A stretch of DNA of 64,000 nt from Spinacia oleracea (taxonomy: Eukaryota; Streptophyta; Magnoliopsida; Caryophyllales; Amaranthaceae): positions 25,349,449-25,413,448 of the forward strand of contig NC_079491.1 of assembly GCF_020520425.1 (NCBI RefSeq). The letters run 5' to 3'. The first letter of the stretch is position 1; each line of letters begins with the position of its first letter. Below are positions 47,532-59,015 of this stretch, one piece after another. The notes under the pieces were generated by a model, which ran no database searches, was not told the DNA's origin, and saw only the letters and a program-made list of their open reading frames with translations. The position numbers were made by a program, and so were the translations under genes.

Positions 47532-50500
47532 TTCTTGTCTACCGGACTACCCGGAGGTTAACACCTTTTGATTAAGCTGAGCTCGGCTTTGACTTAATAC
47601 TATGAAGTTTAATATAAAAATAAGGGATACAATTGTACAACATTCAGAGTTAAAAATCCCCTTTGACTTCAAGACCATGGAGTTTAATATGTAGATCTTT
47701 TGCTCAAATTATGGAAAAAAATTTGAAGTCTCTGGGATGTGCTGGACTGCTAGGGGTGTAGAGTGGATACTACTGTTTGTTTATGTTCTTGTTTTGTCAA
47801 AGTTAATTACGTTTCTTTTGTTCCGAACCTTATTGTAGTTTGGTTATTGTTCCATGCTGCAACCCTGTTTCATTTTCTGAATGTATGTTTTTGTTTGCAT
47901 TTGGTTCTGACTATTCTCATTGTGTAATATAGGTCTTACTTAGTCAATGTCACCGTTTTCGGGCTCTGGTGCTTCTTGGGAGATTCCTTGATATGGGACC
48001 CTGGGCTGTTGACCTGGTATTCAAGACTGAACACTTTTTGCCTCTATATATTATTTTACTTTATTGTTTTTATTGGTACCTGTTGCACCTCTTTGTTCAC
48101 AGCATGCTTGACATAAACAATGATTTTGTCCTACTTGTAGGCGTTGTCCGTTGGTATATTCCCATATGTTCTTAAGCTGTTGCAAACTACAACACCTGAA
48201 CTGCGGCAAATTCTTGTTTTCATTTGGACAAAGATTCTTGCTCTTGATAAGGTAATTAGAAAGTGTCCGAACGTTTCTTTCAGTCCTCCCTCCCTTTAAT
48301 TTCTCTCCTCTTCATACATTTGAAGGCCCTCCTGCATTAGATTTTTTCTAAAATGTCTTTTGTGGGATTGTCAGTCATGTCAGGTTGATCTAGTGAAGGA
48401 TGGAGGTCATACATATTTTATTAGATTTCTTGACAGCTCTGAAGCGTATCCTGAGCAGCGAGCGATGGCTGCATTTGTTTTAGCGGTCATTGTAGATGGG
48501 CATAAACGAGGACAAGAAGCTTGTATCGAAGCTGGTTTACTTGATGTTTGCCTTAAGCACCTTCAAGCTTCAACTCCAAATGATGCTCAGTCTGAACCCT
48601 TATTTCTTCAGTGGCTTTGTCTCTGTCTAGGAAAGATGTGGGAGGACTTTACAGAGGCTCAGATAGTAGGTTTACAGGCAGGTGCTGCTGTGATATCAGC
48701 ATCTCTACTGTCTGAGCCCCAACCTGAGGTTTGTCTATTTACAGTTTCTTACTTCATACGAAGTATCAATTAATGTGTTTTTTCGATGTTTTTTTTTCCA
48801 TCTATCCAGATGAAATGATTTTCATTTTTTCAGGTTAGAGCCTCTGCTGTCTTTGCACTGGGAACTTTGCTTGGTATTGGATTTGACTCTTCAGGAGATA
48901 TAGGGGATGAAGAGGTTGATGATGATGAAAGGATAAGAGCTGAAATTAGTATAATTAAAAGCCTTTTAAGTGTTGTTTCAGATGGAAGTCCTCTTGTCAG
49001 GGCTGAGGTTGCAGTAGGTAAGAGGTTCTCACTTTCTCATATTTGGTCATTTTGTGGACTAATGGCATGTTCCATGGAGTTTGGGTCTTTTGTTATGCAT
49101 TGCACAAAAGATACTTCTAAAATGAACTAATGATTTTTGTTTTGAAGTTAACATTTAATCTGTTTTCTATATTTTTTTGGATAGCTATATTTTATGCCTT
49201 CTGAATTTATTGAATCCTTTGTTACGTGAGGTAAAAATTCATTAGCTAAATATGTGGCGTAGGAAGACAAAATTTTAGAATTTTACACTTAAGATTGATA
49301 ACATGTTTTGATAGGATCCGGAGTTTTTAGTTTGATGAAGGCTTTGTTTACCTTGCCACATGTGCGCCCTCATATTTGTATGACTTTTTTAACTTGTAGA
49401 TTTCTTTAACCATTTTTTTTCTGCTATTTGAACAGCTTTAGCTCGATTTGCTTTTGGCCATAACAGGCATCTCAAATCCGTAGCTGCCACTTATTGGAGA
49501 TCCCAGCCAAGCTCTGGGCTCAGTACCCTGCATATTAGTGGTACAGGCAGCGGTTATAGTACTCCAAGCCATTATGTTCCTCCAGGAAGTATCATTACTT
49601 CTCAAATTGGTCCTCTGTTGAGAATTGGGGGTGACAGCAGTCCTATTGTTCGAGATGGGAGAGTCTCCACAAGCAGTCCACTGGCTACTGCGGGAATAAT
49701 GCATGGATCTCCCCTTTCAGATGATTCGTCTCAACATTCTGATTCTGGTGCATCAGATGCTGCCGGCAATGGAATAATAAATCATGCTAGGCCTAGACCT
49801 CTTGACAATAGTCTTTATTTGGAATGTATATTTTCCATGTGTACATTAGCAAAGGACCCATCGCCTCGCATTGCAAGACTTGGACGGAGAGTTCTTTCTA
49901 TTATTGGAATTGAACAGGTTGTTGCAAGACCCATAAGGCCCTCAACTAGCAGTGCTCGGTCAGGTGAACCTACCACCTCTGCTGGTGTGAGGCTTGCTGG
50001 ACTAGCGCGGTCAGCATCATGGTTTGATATGAGTTCAGGTATGTCTCATATGATGTGCTAAGTAACAACAACCTGTTTCGTCTACTTACAAGTTACAACT
50101 GTAATTTGTAGTGGTTATTGGTTGTATCATAGGCTGTATACTCTAAAGCTACAATTCACTTGTTTCCTTGGATATTTTTATTTTAACTGGAGAAGATGTT
50201 TGGGTGGTTTGACAGGTCATCTTCCTTTGACATTTAGAACTCCACCTGTTAGCCCTCCTAGAGCGAGTTACTTGACAGGAATAAGAAGAGTTTCTTCATT
50301 GGAGTTTCGACCACACTTACTCAGCTCCCCAGATTCAGGATTAGCAGATCCACTGCTAGGTTATGGCGGATCTACTGCTAATACCGAGCGCAGTCTTCTT
50401 CCGCGATCAACCATATATAATTGGAGCTGTGGGCACTTCTCAAAACCTCTTCTCACAGCATCAGATGATAGTGATGAATTAATTGTAAAGAGGGAATCAA

Positions 50501-53500
50501 AGGAAAGATCCGCCTTGGACCTCATAGTGAAATGCCAGCATTATTGTAAGTTGATTTTGTTTTATGTTAGTCTTTCTCTCTATCTGAATTCCATCTACTT
50601 GTATTTCTTGACATGCTGATCCTGTGGTGTTCTCTTTTTATTGTTGTTTTTTAAATGGGTTTGCAGCTGTTAGCAAGCTAAATAATCAGATTGCAAGCTG
50701 GGATACCAGATTTGAGACTGGTACAAAAACTACCTTGCTACAACCTTTCTCTCCTGTTATGATCGCGGCAGATGAGAAGGAAAGGATTAGGTATGAAAAT
50801 GAGCATTGATTTATATGTCTTGTGGAATCTTGAAGAAATAGAAAATATATCTGTGTTTATCTTGAAAATATGCAACATAAGCATCTTGGAGGTTATTTAG
50901 AATGTGAATTGTCAAAATGTCTGATGTAAAGCCAGGGGATTCTGAGCAGAATAGGTTGTAAATAGCTTTTGATTTCGTAATAACATTGGATAGTGTAGAG
51001 GTTTCTGTGAGTGAGTTTGTTATGGTATGCTTCTTACCTGCAAATCATCAAATGCCCTTCTAGCTGTTGGAATTTTGATATATTTTCTTTCTGGAAGATA
51101 ATAGACAAATTATACAAGCTTTCGAGAGGCTTGTTTCTCTCCCAGATAACACCAACTGCAGACTGCAGAAGGGTTTTAACAGATGCCACTATTTTTATGC
51201 TTGCCCTTTGGCATTTTGCTTTTCTGCTATTGGCTTGTATATCACTTCGTATCTCTTAGGCCTTTGTTATTGCAGTTGACTTGGTGGCTTGCAAATGTTA
51301 TGCCAGTGGGATTTTGGAAAAATGGTAAAAATTCCGGATGGGTTTGCATTTGTAAACAACGAAAAAAACGTTTAACATTGAAATAGAATCATGTTTTCCA
51401 GAAAAATCAGTTTGGTTAATTTTTCCCCTATTGTTATTTGAGTTTTTTTTTTTTGATGCAACTTGTTATTTTAGTTTGATACCAGATATTAGACATATCT
51501 ACATTTTTTATTTGTACCCTATTTCTTACTATCTTACGTTCTTATCAGCTGCTTCCTCTGATAGTCTGGTCTCAACAGAGTATCGCTTTGACTTTTTACA
51601 CTACTTATATACTAACTGGACCATCTATATCTTTAATTGTAATATCAGGGAGTATTTAAAAACAATAATTTTTTTTGATAATTTGAAAATATATTTTGAG
51701 ATTAACCTAACAATTAAAATATTGGCTTTTGTCTTTATATGTTAGCAAATAAATGTGGTCAAATTTAATAGTGTAAAAAGTCGAAGCGACGTCTATTGTA
51801 AAACGGAGGAAGTATTATTTTCACTGTTTACTTTTTGTTTGCTTATAAACTGTCCTTTTGTTTTTCTCTCAGGGTTTGGAACTATGAGGAACCAGCCCTT
51901 TTGAATAGTTTTGACAATCATGAATATCCTGATAAAGGAATTTCTAAGCTCTGCCTTTTGAATGAACTTGATGATAGCTTGCTTCTTGTTGCTTCTGGTA
52001 AAGCTTCCTCATCTAGTGTTTCTTTTCCTCTCCACACTATGAAATGCTTACACATTAATTAATAGACTGACACCTCAATTATTAGAACCAAGGCTGAATT
52101 TAACTCATTTCATTCTGATGAAGGTGATGGAAATGTACGGATATGGAAAGACTACATGCAAAAAGGGAAACAGAAGCTTGTGACTGCCTTCTCCTCTTTG
52201 CCTGTTCATGGACCTACTACTCGAAATGTGAATGCTGTTGTAGATTGGCAACAACAATCTGGATACCTCGTAAGCACTTATTTTTATAGCCATCTGGATT
52301 TTAATAAATTGAAAACTATTCTAATTATGTTTATCCAACTTTCATTAGTTTGTGGCTGGGGATGTACCTTCAATCAAGGTTTGGGATCTTGACAAAGAAC
52401 AGCTTGTGCATTCTATTCCTTCATCCCCTGATAGCAGCATATCAGCACTGGTATCTCCTTTATTTGCTACTGTTGCAAAAGCGTTTGTTACCTGTTGCAT
52501 GAATATTGATGTTTTAGTCTCAGTCTTCATTTTTTCTTGAAATATTCAAGCAGAAAACTCTGCATAGATTGTTTCTTCAAAACTCTGTATGCTGGACTGC
52601 TATCAATTCATATGTTACTCTCACTGACTTTATGATTAGCTGCTTCTACATAGCTTTCTGTTCAGTTATTTTTATGTCTGGCTAACACTGTTTAATCGGG
52701 TTTGTAGGCTGCTTCTCAAGTTCATGGAGGCCAATTTGCTGCTGGGTTTGTTGATGGCTCTGTCAGACTCTTTGACATCAGAACACCTGAAATGTGAGCT
52801 GATTAGGGGTCTATTTTTGTCTGTTGTCGCTTATAAATTGTACTTTAAGTTGTCTAAGTTATATGAAATGTTAACTTGCCCTGTCCATACTTGTGCTTTT
52901 CATGGATTTTAATTGACTTGATTAATGCATCTGACAAGTCAATAATGTTGCTACTTCTTGAACACTTTAATCATACTACTTGTAGATTGCCTTGAAATTT
53001 TACTTGTATACAAATTATCACTGAATTATGTTTAGTTACTATGTCATGCCATTACTTACCTTTTGGAAATTGCATTTCGCAATACACGTTAAGAACTAAA
53101 AGAGCTGTCTGAATGACATGGCAGGGGTTATATAATAAGAAAATGAGTACGCTCAAGTCTAAGGTATTGGCTAGATCTAAGGGAAACTACTGGTGGAATT
53201 TTATCTTTTTATTGATTATTTCATCTATTTTGAAGCATTTCCATACAAACACAAGAATGATTGACAATGTCAAATTGAGAACTTGATTAGATGAAACATA
53301 GTAGTGAAAGGAAGCTAGATATATTTCTCAAGCATGGGAAATTGAGAAAAGCTGGAATCCTCATGTGGTTTTCTCATTCTTGATATTTTTTAGTTGTTTA
53401 TGACCTCAGGTAGAATTGTTATGTGGGATTGGAATTGTCATCTATGTGACCTCTTCTCATGGCTAATAATCCTGGTAGCCTTCCTCGACTGTTTTCTAAA

Positions 53501-54048
53501 TATTCTTATCCTCTCTTTAGGCTTGTTTGTGCTACACGCCCACATATTCAAAGAGTCGAAAGAGTTGTGGGAATCGGCTTTCAACCAGGGCTAGATGTGC
53601 CTAAGGTGAGTACTTGCCAAATGATTGCTTATATAGCAGCATTTAAACTTATATTCAAATTGCACAGTTCTGCCTAACCATGTGTTCTTTTCACTCTTTC
53701 TTTATCCAGATTGTTAGTGCATCTCAGGCTGGTGACATTCAGTTCCTAGATATTAGAAATCACAGCGATGCGTACCTCACAATTGATGCTCACAGGGGAT
53801 CACTTACAGCCTTAGCTGTTCACCGGCATGCTCCAATCATAGCCAGTGGTTCTGCAAAGCAGCTTATTAAAGTCTTCAGTTTAGAAGGCGAACAACTAGG
53901 CACCATTCGCTACCATCCAACATTCATGGCTCAAAAGATTGGACCAGTTAGCTCTCTGACATTCCATCCTTATCAAGTACTGCTTGCTGCGGGTGCTGCA
54001 GATCCTTTTGTCACCTTATATGCTGATGACAATAATCCTGCACGATAA
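38538..54048 (+). CDS. RAPTOR1: RAPTOR, TORC1 scaffold protein, 23 exons, intact (1366 codons)
   Basis: Exons: 38538-38870, 40238-40340, 43458-43540, 43664-43822, 43906-44022, 44121-44272, 44586-44740, 44853-44997, 47143-47221, 47376-47477, 47933-48016, 48141-48251, 48375-48728, 48834-49017, 49436-50038, 50216-50545, 50667-50790, 51873-51997, 52124-52269, 52349-52450, 52708-52793, 53521-53605, 53710-54048. All junctions have GT/AG and keep phase, giving 4101 nt; plant RAPTOR is about 1340 residues. RAPTOR presents substrates to TOR kinase in TORC1. The raptor N-terminal caspase-like domain (about residues 80-340) keeps [10 protein letters not shown] (His-210) and YVFDCSAAG (Cys-253). HEAT-type helices follow ([35 protein letters not shown]), then a Ser-rich linker (about 720-1000, [14 protein letters not shown]) and C-terminal WD40 repeats ([29 protein letters not shown]). 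Introns 2 and 8 are long and carry MITE-like insertions. No defect found. Confidence 0.97.
40776..41582. mobile_element. Harbinger/Tourist-like MITE in RAPTOR intron 2
   Basis: The left end GGCCCTGTTCTCTT and right end AAGAGAACAGGGC are inverted; about 800 bp between them has no coding capacity. Flanks read TTA and TAA, so the target duplication is not exact. A GGGACAAAGGGAGTA motif near 41511-41525 hints at a nested Stowaway-like piece. Confidence 0.65.
41964..42118. mobile_element. Short MITE in RAPTOR intron 2
   Basis: Ends CCAGTGTAACATAATTCGC and GGAATTATGTAACACTGGG are inverted repeats with two mismatches. The interior repeats AATTCGC words. About 155 bp; family not assigned. Confidence 0.65.
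42735..43440 (+). mobile_element. LTR-like segment in RAPTOR intron 2
   Basis: Starts TGTTGGAACATTTATAG, the usual start of many plant copia LTRs, and contains four variants of CTAATGCAACGG and two GATCGGGCGA words. It ends just before the acceptor of exon 3 (43456-43457). No 3' CA end or target duplication was found, so it may be truncated. Confidence 0.4.
45000..47140. other. RAPTOR intron 8, repeat-derived part
   Basis: About 2.1 kb. Around 45870-46310 there is a GC-richer piece with several ACGG/CCGTTAC words, resembling a foldback repeat. No coding sequence was found. Confidence 0.4.
47490..47527. repeat. (CT)n microsatellite in RAPTOR intron 10
   Basis: A run of CT dinucleotides about 38 bp long, starting about 13 bp after the donor of exon 10. 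Confidence 0.95.
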
Positions 54049-55170
54049 ACCATGTGCAGTAGCCGAAGCCGAAGGCTATGGCTTTGTTAAGATTAAACAT
54101 GGGTGATATGATTGAGATTTAAGTTGAAGTTGCAAATGGGTTTGTGTGTTATTTTCAGGAAGAAGATGGTCGGTGCTTCAGTTGTGTTACTATCATCTTA
54201 TACCGAGTATAAAGGGAGTTGTGGAGGTTGGCGTATGGAGTTGGATTTTTCAGTTGCAAATTCATTAGCCCCCCTGTGTAAATTTCGAGCGAGATGGAAA
54301 AGAGTCCATTATTTCCAGGGAGGCTTTGGCTAATAAGCTTGCTATATAGGTAACGACGGTGTAAATATATAAATGCCTTTGTGTCTTTGTTGAAGGTTTG
54401 TTATTAAATGTGTTTTTAGTTTTTACAATTCCTGAAGAGGGAGGGGTTTTGTAATGGGTTTCCGTTGTTACAAATTTGTAGCATTTTACAAGCAAGCATT
54501 CATAGGGGGGACAGTGGAACTGGGGTGATTGACCCGAACGGTTCCAGTAGCTGAGGGAGTGGTGTTTATGCATATTTATGCTTGTATTTGCTGATTAACG
54601 AGTGAAAACTAGTCTTAGAGAGAGATGCTTCAACTCCCCAACATTTAAGATCTTGTACATAGAATTTCTTTAATTTGTCAATTCCCAAGTATTCAACTCT
54701 TGTCAGCGTCTATCTTTTCCGTCAATTCTGTTTCTTGTCTCTCTTTTTGGGGGATTACCTTATTCTCTGCGACTCTGATGAAATGGAGTGTGCAAATAGC
54801 ACAAAAGGGCAATGCTCTTTGGAATTTGTATTCGGATTAAGTAATACGGGAAAGTTCAAAATTCAACCATTGATGAACACAAAATCATATGCTGTTTTTT
54901 TAAGAAAAAAGAATGAAATGAAATTCAATACTTCCCGAGAGCATCTTCGAGAGTACTTCCTCCGTACATTTTTAAGAGTTTCACTTTTAGGCCTATTTTA
55001 TTAGGAGTTGTAAGTTTACATATCCCACTTCTTAATTATTATACGTACTTCATTCCTATTTTCCTACCCCACTTTCCATGTCTATTTTTGGTAGCTTTTC
55101 TACCCCATTTGCTATTTTTCTATTTCTTTATTATCAACCATACCACGTACTTCAATTTCAAACTTTTATA
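54049..55170. other. RAPTOR 3' UTR and downstream spacer
   Basis: The 3' UTR probably covers 54049 to about 54640. The polyadenylation site cannot be fixed. No further gene was seen; the open frame at 54675-55004 has no recognisable features. Confidence 0.5.
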
Positions 55171-55208
55171 TAAGACCGTCTTACACAAAAGAGTGTCTTG
55201 GTGTCATA

Positions 55209-55400
55209 TAACGTTAAGCAATGAAACAATTAGTTAAGCATTATAACTAAATATAGTTAAGCGTGGGAACTAATTAGTTTAGCACTGGACCAATTAGTTA
55301 AGCAACGAAACCAATTATTTAAGCAATGAAACCAATTATTTAAGCAATGAAACCAATTAGTTAAACAGTTAAACCAATTAGTTAAGCAATTAAAGCGGTC
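55209..55400. repeat. Tandem repeat, AATTAGTTAAGCAATGAAACC type
   Basis: Seven to eight imperfect units of about 22 bp (ACCAATTAGTTAAGCAATGA). They sit between GACCGTCTTAC (55174) and an imperfect counterpart near 55395-55418, so the array may be the inside of a MITE. Confidence 0.8.
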
Positions 55401-55419
55401 TTTTTGATAAAGCGGTGTT

Positions 55420-55686
55420 AGAGCATCTCCCATGGTTGTAGCTAGGGACTAGCTTGAAATTCATTAAAGTTTCAAGCTAATAGCTAGACCATTGAAGTGA
55501 AAATAATAAATTAGTTTGGCCAAGAAAATTAGTTTAAGCAAGATAATTTGCTTGACAACTAGCTCCCAAAAGTTGCCAAATAATTAACTGACAAGTGGAA
55601 CCAATCTAAATAACAAGATACTTGTTAGCCACTGGAGCACAAATCAGCTAGAAACTGCACAAATTAGCACACATTGGAGATGCTCT
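55420..55686. mobile_element. MITE with AGAGCATCTCC ends, 267 bp
   Basis: Left end AGAGCATCTCCCATG and right end GGAGATGCTCT are inverted; AGAGCATCTCC is a widespread plant MITE terminus. The interior repeats the word AGCTAG. No coding capacity. Confidence 0.72.
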
Positions 55687-55944
55687 TACACAAAAATTAT
55701 TCAACTAAACTTCCTTAGTACATGTATCTTTCAACTTGTAACCCATACAAAAATATAAAGAGTACTAGATTTTGTAGTTTGATTTGTCACATCAGATTTT
55801 CAAGTTACAATAGTTTCAACCTACAAGCTATCGCAATGGATAACTATTTCAATTTGTTGTTTGCATAAATCCCACCTTCAATCTGTAGTTTGCATAAATC
55901 CTATCTTGAATTTTTATGTTTTAATTTTTTTTTTAATAATATTG

Positions 55945-56490
55945 TAGGAGAATCTAGAGTATACAAAGTTCCGATTAAGGGTGTCAACATGAAACTTGAA
56001 GAGAAATGGAAAAACTTGTTTGGAGATTCTCATGCCACGGGAGAAAATATTTATATACCATTAATGGACCACATTGAAGACCTTACTATAGATATTAAAA
56101 ATATGGAGGAAGATAATACAAGAAATTATGGAGGTAAAACCTATTTTTCATGTAACCAATTTACTGTTGCTTTGCTGAATGAAGAGATATTTTATGAGAG
56201 TTTTGTGGAACAAGCAAGTAATTCTACTTTGGGAGGTAGTTCACAAATACATGTGACTCGTGAGGCCATAAATGACATGCGCGCTTCTAAGAAGATACAA
56301 AAGTAACTTCCAACAAAGCAAAATAGTGTCCAAATGAAGCGTTCAAGAAGAAAATCAGGTGGATCTGCAATATTGTCTAAAGAAATTAGTGATATGACAT
56401 AGTGTATTAAGAAATTGAGTCAAGGTAGTATACCTAATGCTAACATGCCTTCATCCATGTCCACGATTTCTGCAGCGATCAATGCAGATC
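55945..56490 (+). pseudogene. Transposon-associated Myb/SANT-like protein fragment
   Basis: The frame from 55945 to 56306 reads GESRVYKVPIKGVNMKLEEK, then WKNLFGDSHATGENIYIP, and continues after a stop with KQNSVQMKRSRRKSGGSAIL. This has the style of the second protein of PIF/Harbinger transposons (linker and Lys/Arg-rich part of the Myb/SANT-like protein). Stops appear at 56304, 56400 and 56493, and the Myb domain itself is not visible. Confidence 0.5.
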
Positions 56491-56819
56491 ATTAGTTGTA
56501 TGGTAGATAATCATTGCTTGGAGAAACATAGTGAGTTTTGCTTTTATGCTACTACTGTCATTAAAGATACAACTAAAATGGAGGATTTTTTAGTATGAAG
56601 GGCGATGAAAGTAGAGCTAAGTGGTTAGAGTACTTGCATGGCTAAAAAGTAGTTATTGGAATTAGTATTTTATTTGTTAGAATGGATATGAGTACAAATT
56701 GATTGTTATTTATGAAATACTTTTATTTTTTGTTTCTCCATTTTATTTATGAAATACTTTGATAGTTTAATTATAATTGGCAGGTTCAAAATAAATATGG
56801 ATGATGATGATGAAAGATA

Positions 56820-58080
56820 GGGTAAAATTTTGATTGCAATCGCATATACAATGTATTTGATTTCTACATATTGTTATAAATACATTTACAAGGAATCATG
56901 TATGACTTCAATTCTGATAGGAGAAATGTGGGTAAAAGAAGTGTTGATTGCTTATCCTATTCGATGTGTCAATGCATTTAGAATGGAGCCACCAATATTT
57001 TTGAGATTATGTAAGGACTTATCGTCGAAATATGGATTGAAAATCTAGTTGTAAGATGTCTATACACGAGAAAGTTGACATACTTTTATTAATTTACACT
57101 TGCCCAAGGTGTCTCAAATAGAGTTCTGGTGAGGGTTTTCAATGTTTTGGTGATACTATTATGAAGTTCTCAGTTCGATTTCTTCTCAAAAGGTCAAGGG
57201 TCTTGCACACGATATTATATGGCCATTTATGATACCAAATTCACCGGTGTCCCAGCTAAAATATCAACAGATACAAGATATATGCCTTTTTTCAAGGTTG
57301 TATTGTATTATTAATAAACTTGTAATGTGAATAACTTGATTATACCTAAAGTTGATTTATAATGTGTTTCAGGTCTGTGATTTTGATATGTGTTTTATGT
57401 TTGTAGCAGCAGGTTGGGAAGGTTCAGCACATGATACTCGTGTATTTCTTCATGCAATCGGATCTCCAGAATTGAAGTTTTGTAAACAACCCAAAGGTAT
57501 GTACACAACTTAATTATTCCTTCATTATTTATAAAATATAATTAAAATAATTTATTTAAGACATTTAATTTTTTTTTTTACATATGATACGAAGGTTTGA
57601 TATATAATATAATTTGATATTTGATTAGGTAAATATTACTTGGCTGATAAAGGGTATCTAGACAGAAAATGTTATCTAGCTAGTACCATATCTTTGAGTA
57701 CGTGCCTCCAAAAAATGACCAGAAACTTTTAATAGATGACACTCATCACTTCGAAGTGGCATTGAGATATCTTTCGGAGTTTTGAAGCAGAGGTGGAAGG
57801 TACTTACTAAAATGCCACAATTTAGTATTGAGACGCAAATACAAAGTATGGTCGTTACATTTGCACTACATAACTACATTAGAATAAATCTCCAGATGAT
57901 CCTCTTTTTCGGGTGCTAGAGGATTATCCAAATTTTATACCCTCTTTAATTCGAGCTTCCTGATGTTCATGTGGTTTCACATGGGGAAAATAGAGTTGGG
58001 AGTTGTAATGAAATGAAGCGTGTCATGATTTATGGAAAGCTAGAAGAAACTTTTAATTATTGTAAACTACATTTTACATG
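56820..58080 (+). pseudogene. PIF/Harbinger transposase pseudogene
   Basis: After an N-terminal piece (CVNAFRMEPPIFLRLCKDLS, about 56967-57030) there are gaps and frame changes. Then VCDFDMCFMFVAAGWEGSAH with DTRVFLHAIGSPELKF (57370-57480) gives the DDE_Tnp_4 nuclease signature, where AGWPGSxHD carries a catalytic Asp. KYYLADKGYLDRKCYLA follows (57632-57680), and a fragment around 57900-58060 is the decayed C-terminus. The catalytic core is incomplete and interrupted. Confidence 0.85.
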
Positions 58081-58260
58081 ATCGATTTGACGTTATTTAT
58101 TTATTTAGAGGAACAATGTAGTTTTTTTTTTTTTTACTTTTATGTGTATGAAGTCATTACTTCCGTACATTACTTTAATATTTATGCATGGTTACCAAAG
58201 TAAATAATCACGTTAATGGGTTGAATTTATTTAATTTTCTAACTAAATATATTATTTTTA

Positions 58261-58802
58261 GGAAATTTTGGTATTTACGACCTTAAAAATATACCACTTT
58301 TGTATTTACTACCTTAATGAAATTTTTATTTTAAATTACTACCTTAAACTTCCATTTTTTTTTTACTACCACCTTACAGTTCTCATTTTAAAATTAAGAT
58401 ATCTCTTTCGTTTCTTAATCGTTTAAAGTGATTCAAAGTTCATTATTTCCCTTTTTCTATAAGGATTCCATTGAGAATGACATTTCAAAACAATTTGTTT
58501 GATAATTCATAAACATTTTAAAATTTTACAAATAATATTTAGTTAGTTTTACCTTTTACAAAATGTTAAAAGCAAGATCCCTATGGAATTCTTACACATA
58601 AATGAGAAAAGTGGGTTTTGAATCACTTAAAATGATTAAGAAACAAAAGAGATATATATCAATTTTAAAATGAGAAAACTGTAAAGTGGTAGTAAATACA
58701 AAATAAAATTAGAAGTTTAAGGTAGTAATTTAAAATAATTTTTTTATAAGGTAGGAAACACAAAAGTGGTGTATTTTTAAGGTAGTAAATATCAAAATTT
58801 CC
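58261..58802. mobile_element. Mutator-type palindromic MITE, 542 bp, 9-bp target duplication
   Basis: The element begins GGAAATTTTGGTATTTAC and ends with the matching inverse (CAAAATTTCC); the long inverted repeats extend inward for well over 100 bp with few mismatches. TTATTTTTA at 58252-58260 and 59007-59015 is a 9-bp duplication, typical of Mutator-like elements. The right-hand copy now starts 205 bp after the MITE end because a SINE inserted one base beyond it. Confidence 0.93.
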
Positions 58803-58803
58803 T

Positions 58804-58992
58804 ACCAATTGAGGTTAGCATGAGTGGTTAAGGGCCTCTTGCTCCTTAACCAAGGTCTCGGGTTCGAGCCTTGGGAATGGAAAAAATCTCAACTGGGAGG
58901 GATGCTGCCCATCGAGGTACCCATGCAAACTCCCACGGGAGATTACCTCGCCGAAGGCGGTGGGAACTCCTCGTAATAGAACCAAAAAAAAA
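58804..58992 (+). mobile_element. tRNA-derived SINE, 189 bp
   Basis: Internal RNA polymerase III promoter: box A TAGCATGAGTGG (58816-58827) and box B GGTTCGAGCC (58861-58870), 33 bp apart. It ends in an A-rich tail (58984-58992). The 15-bp duplication ATATCAAAATTTCCT flanks it (58789-58803 and 58993-59007). It is not a functional tRNA gene, since the acceptor stem and anticodon arm cannot form. Confidence 0.93.
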
Positions 58993-59015
58993 ATATCAAA
59001 ATTTCCTTATTTTTA

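Noticed and set aside
58812..58885. tRNA gene at the box A/box B sequence
   Set aside because: The downstream A-rich tail and 15-bp target duplication show a SINE, and the sequence does not fold into a full cloverleaf.
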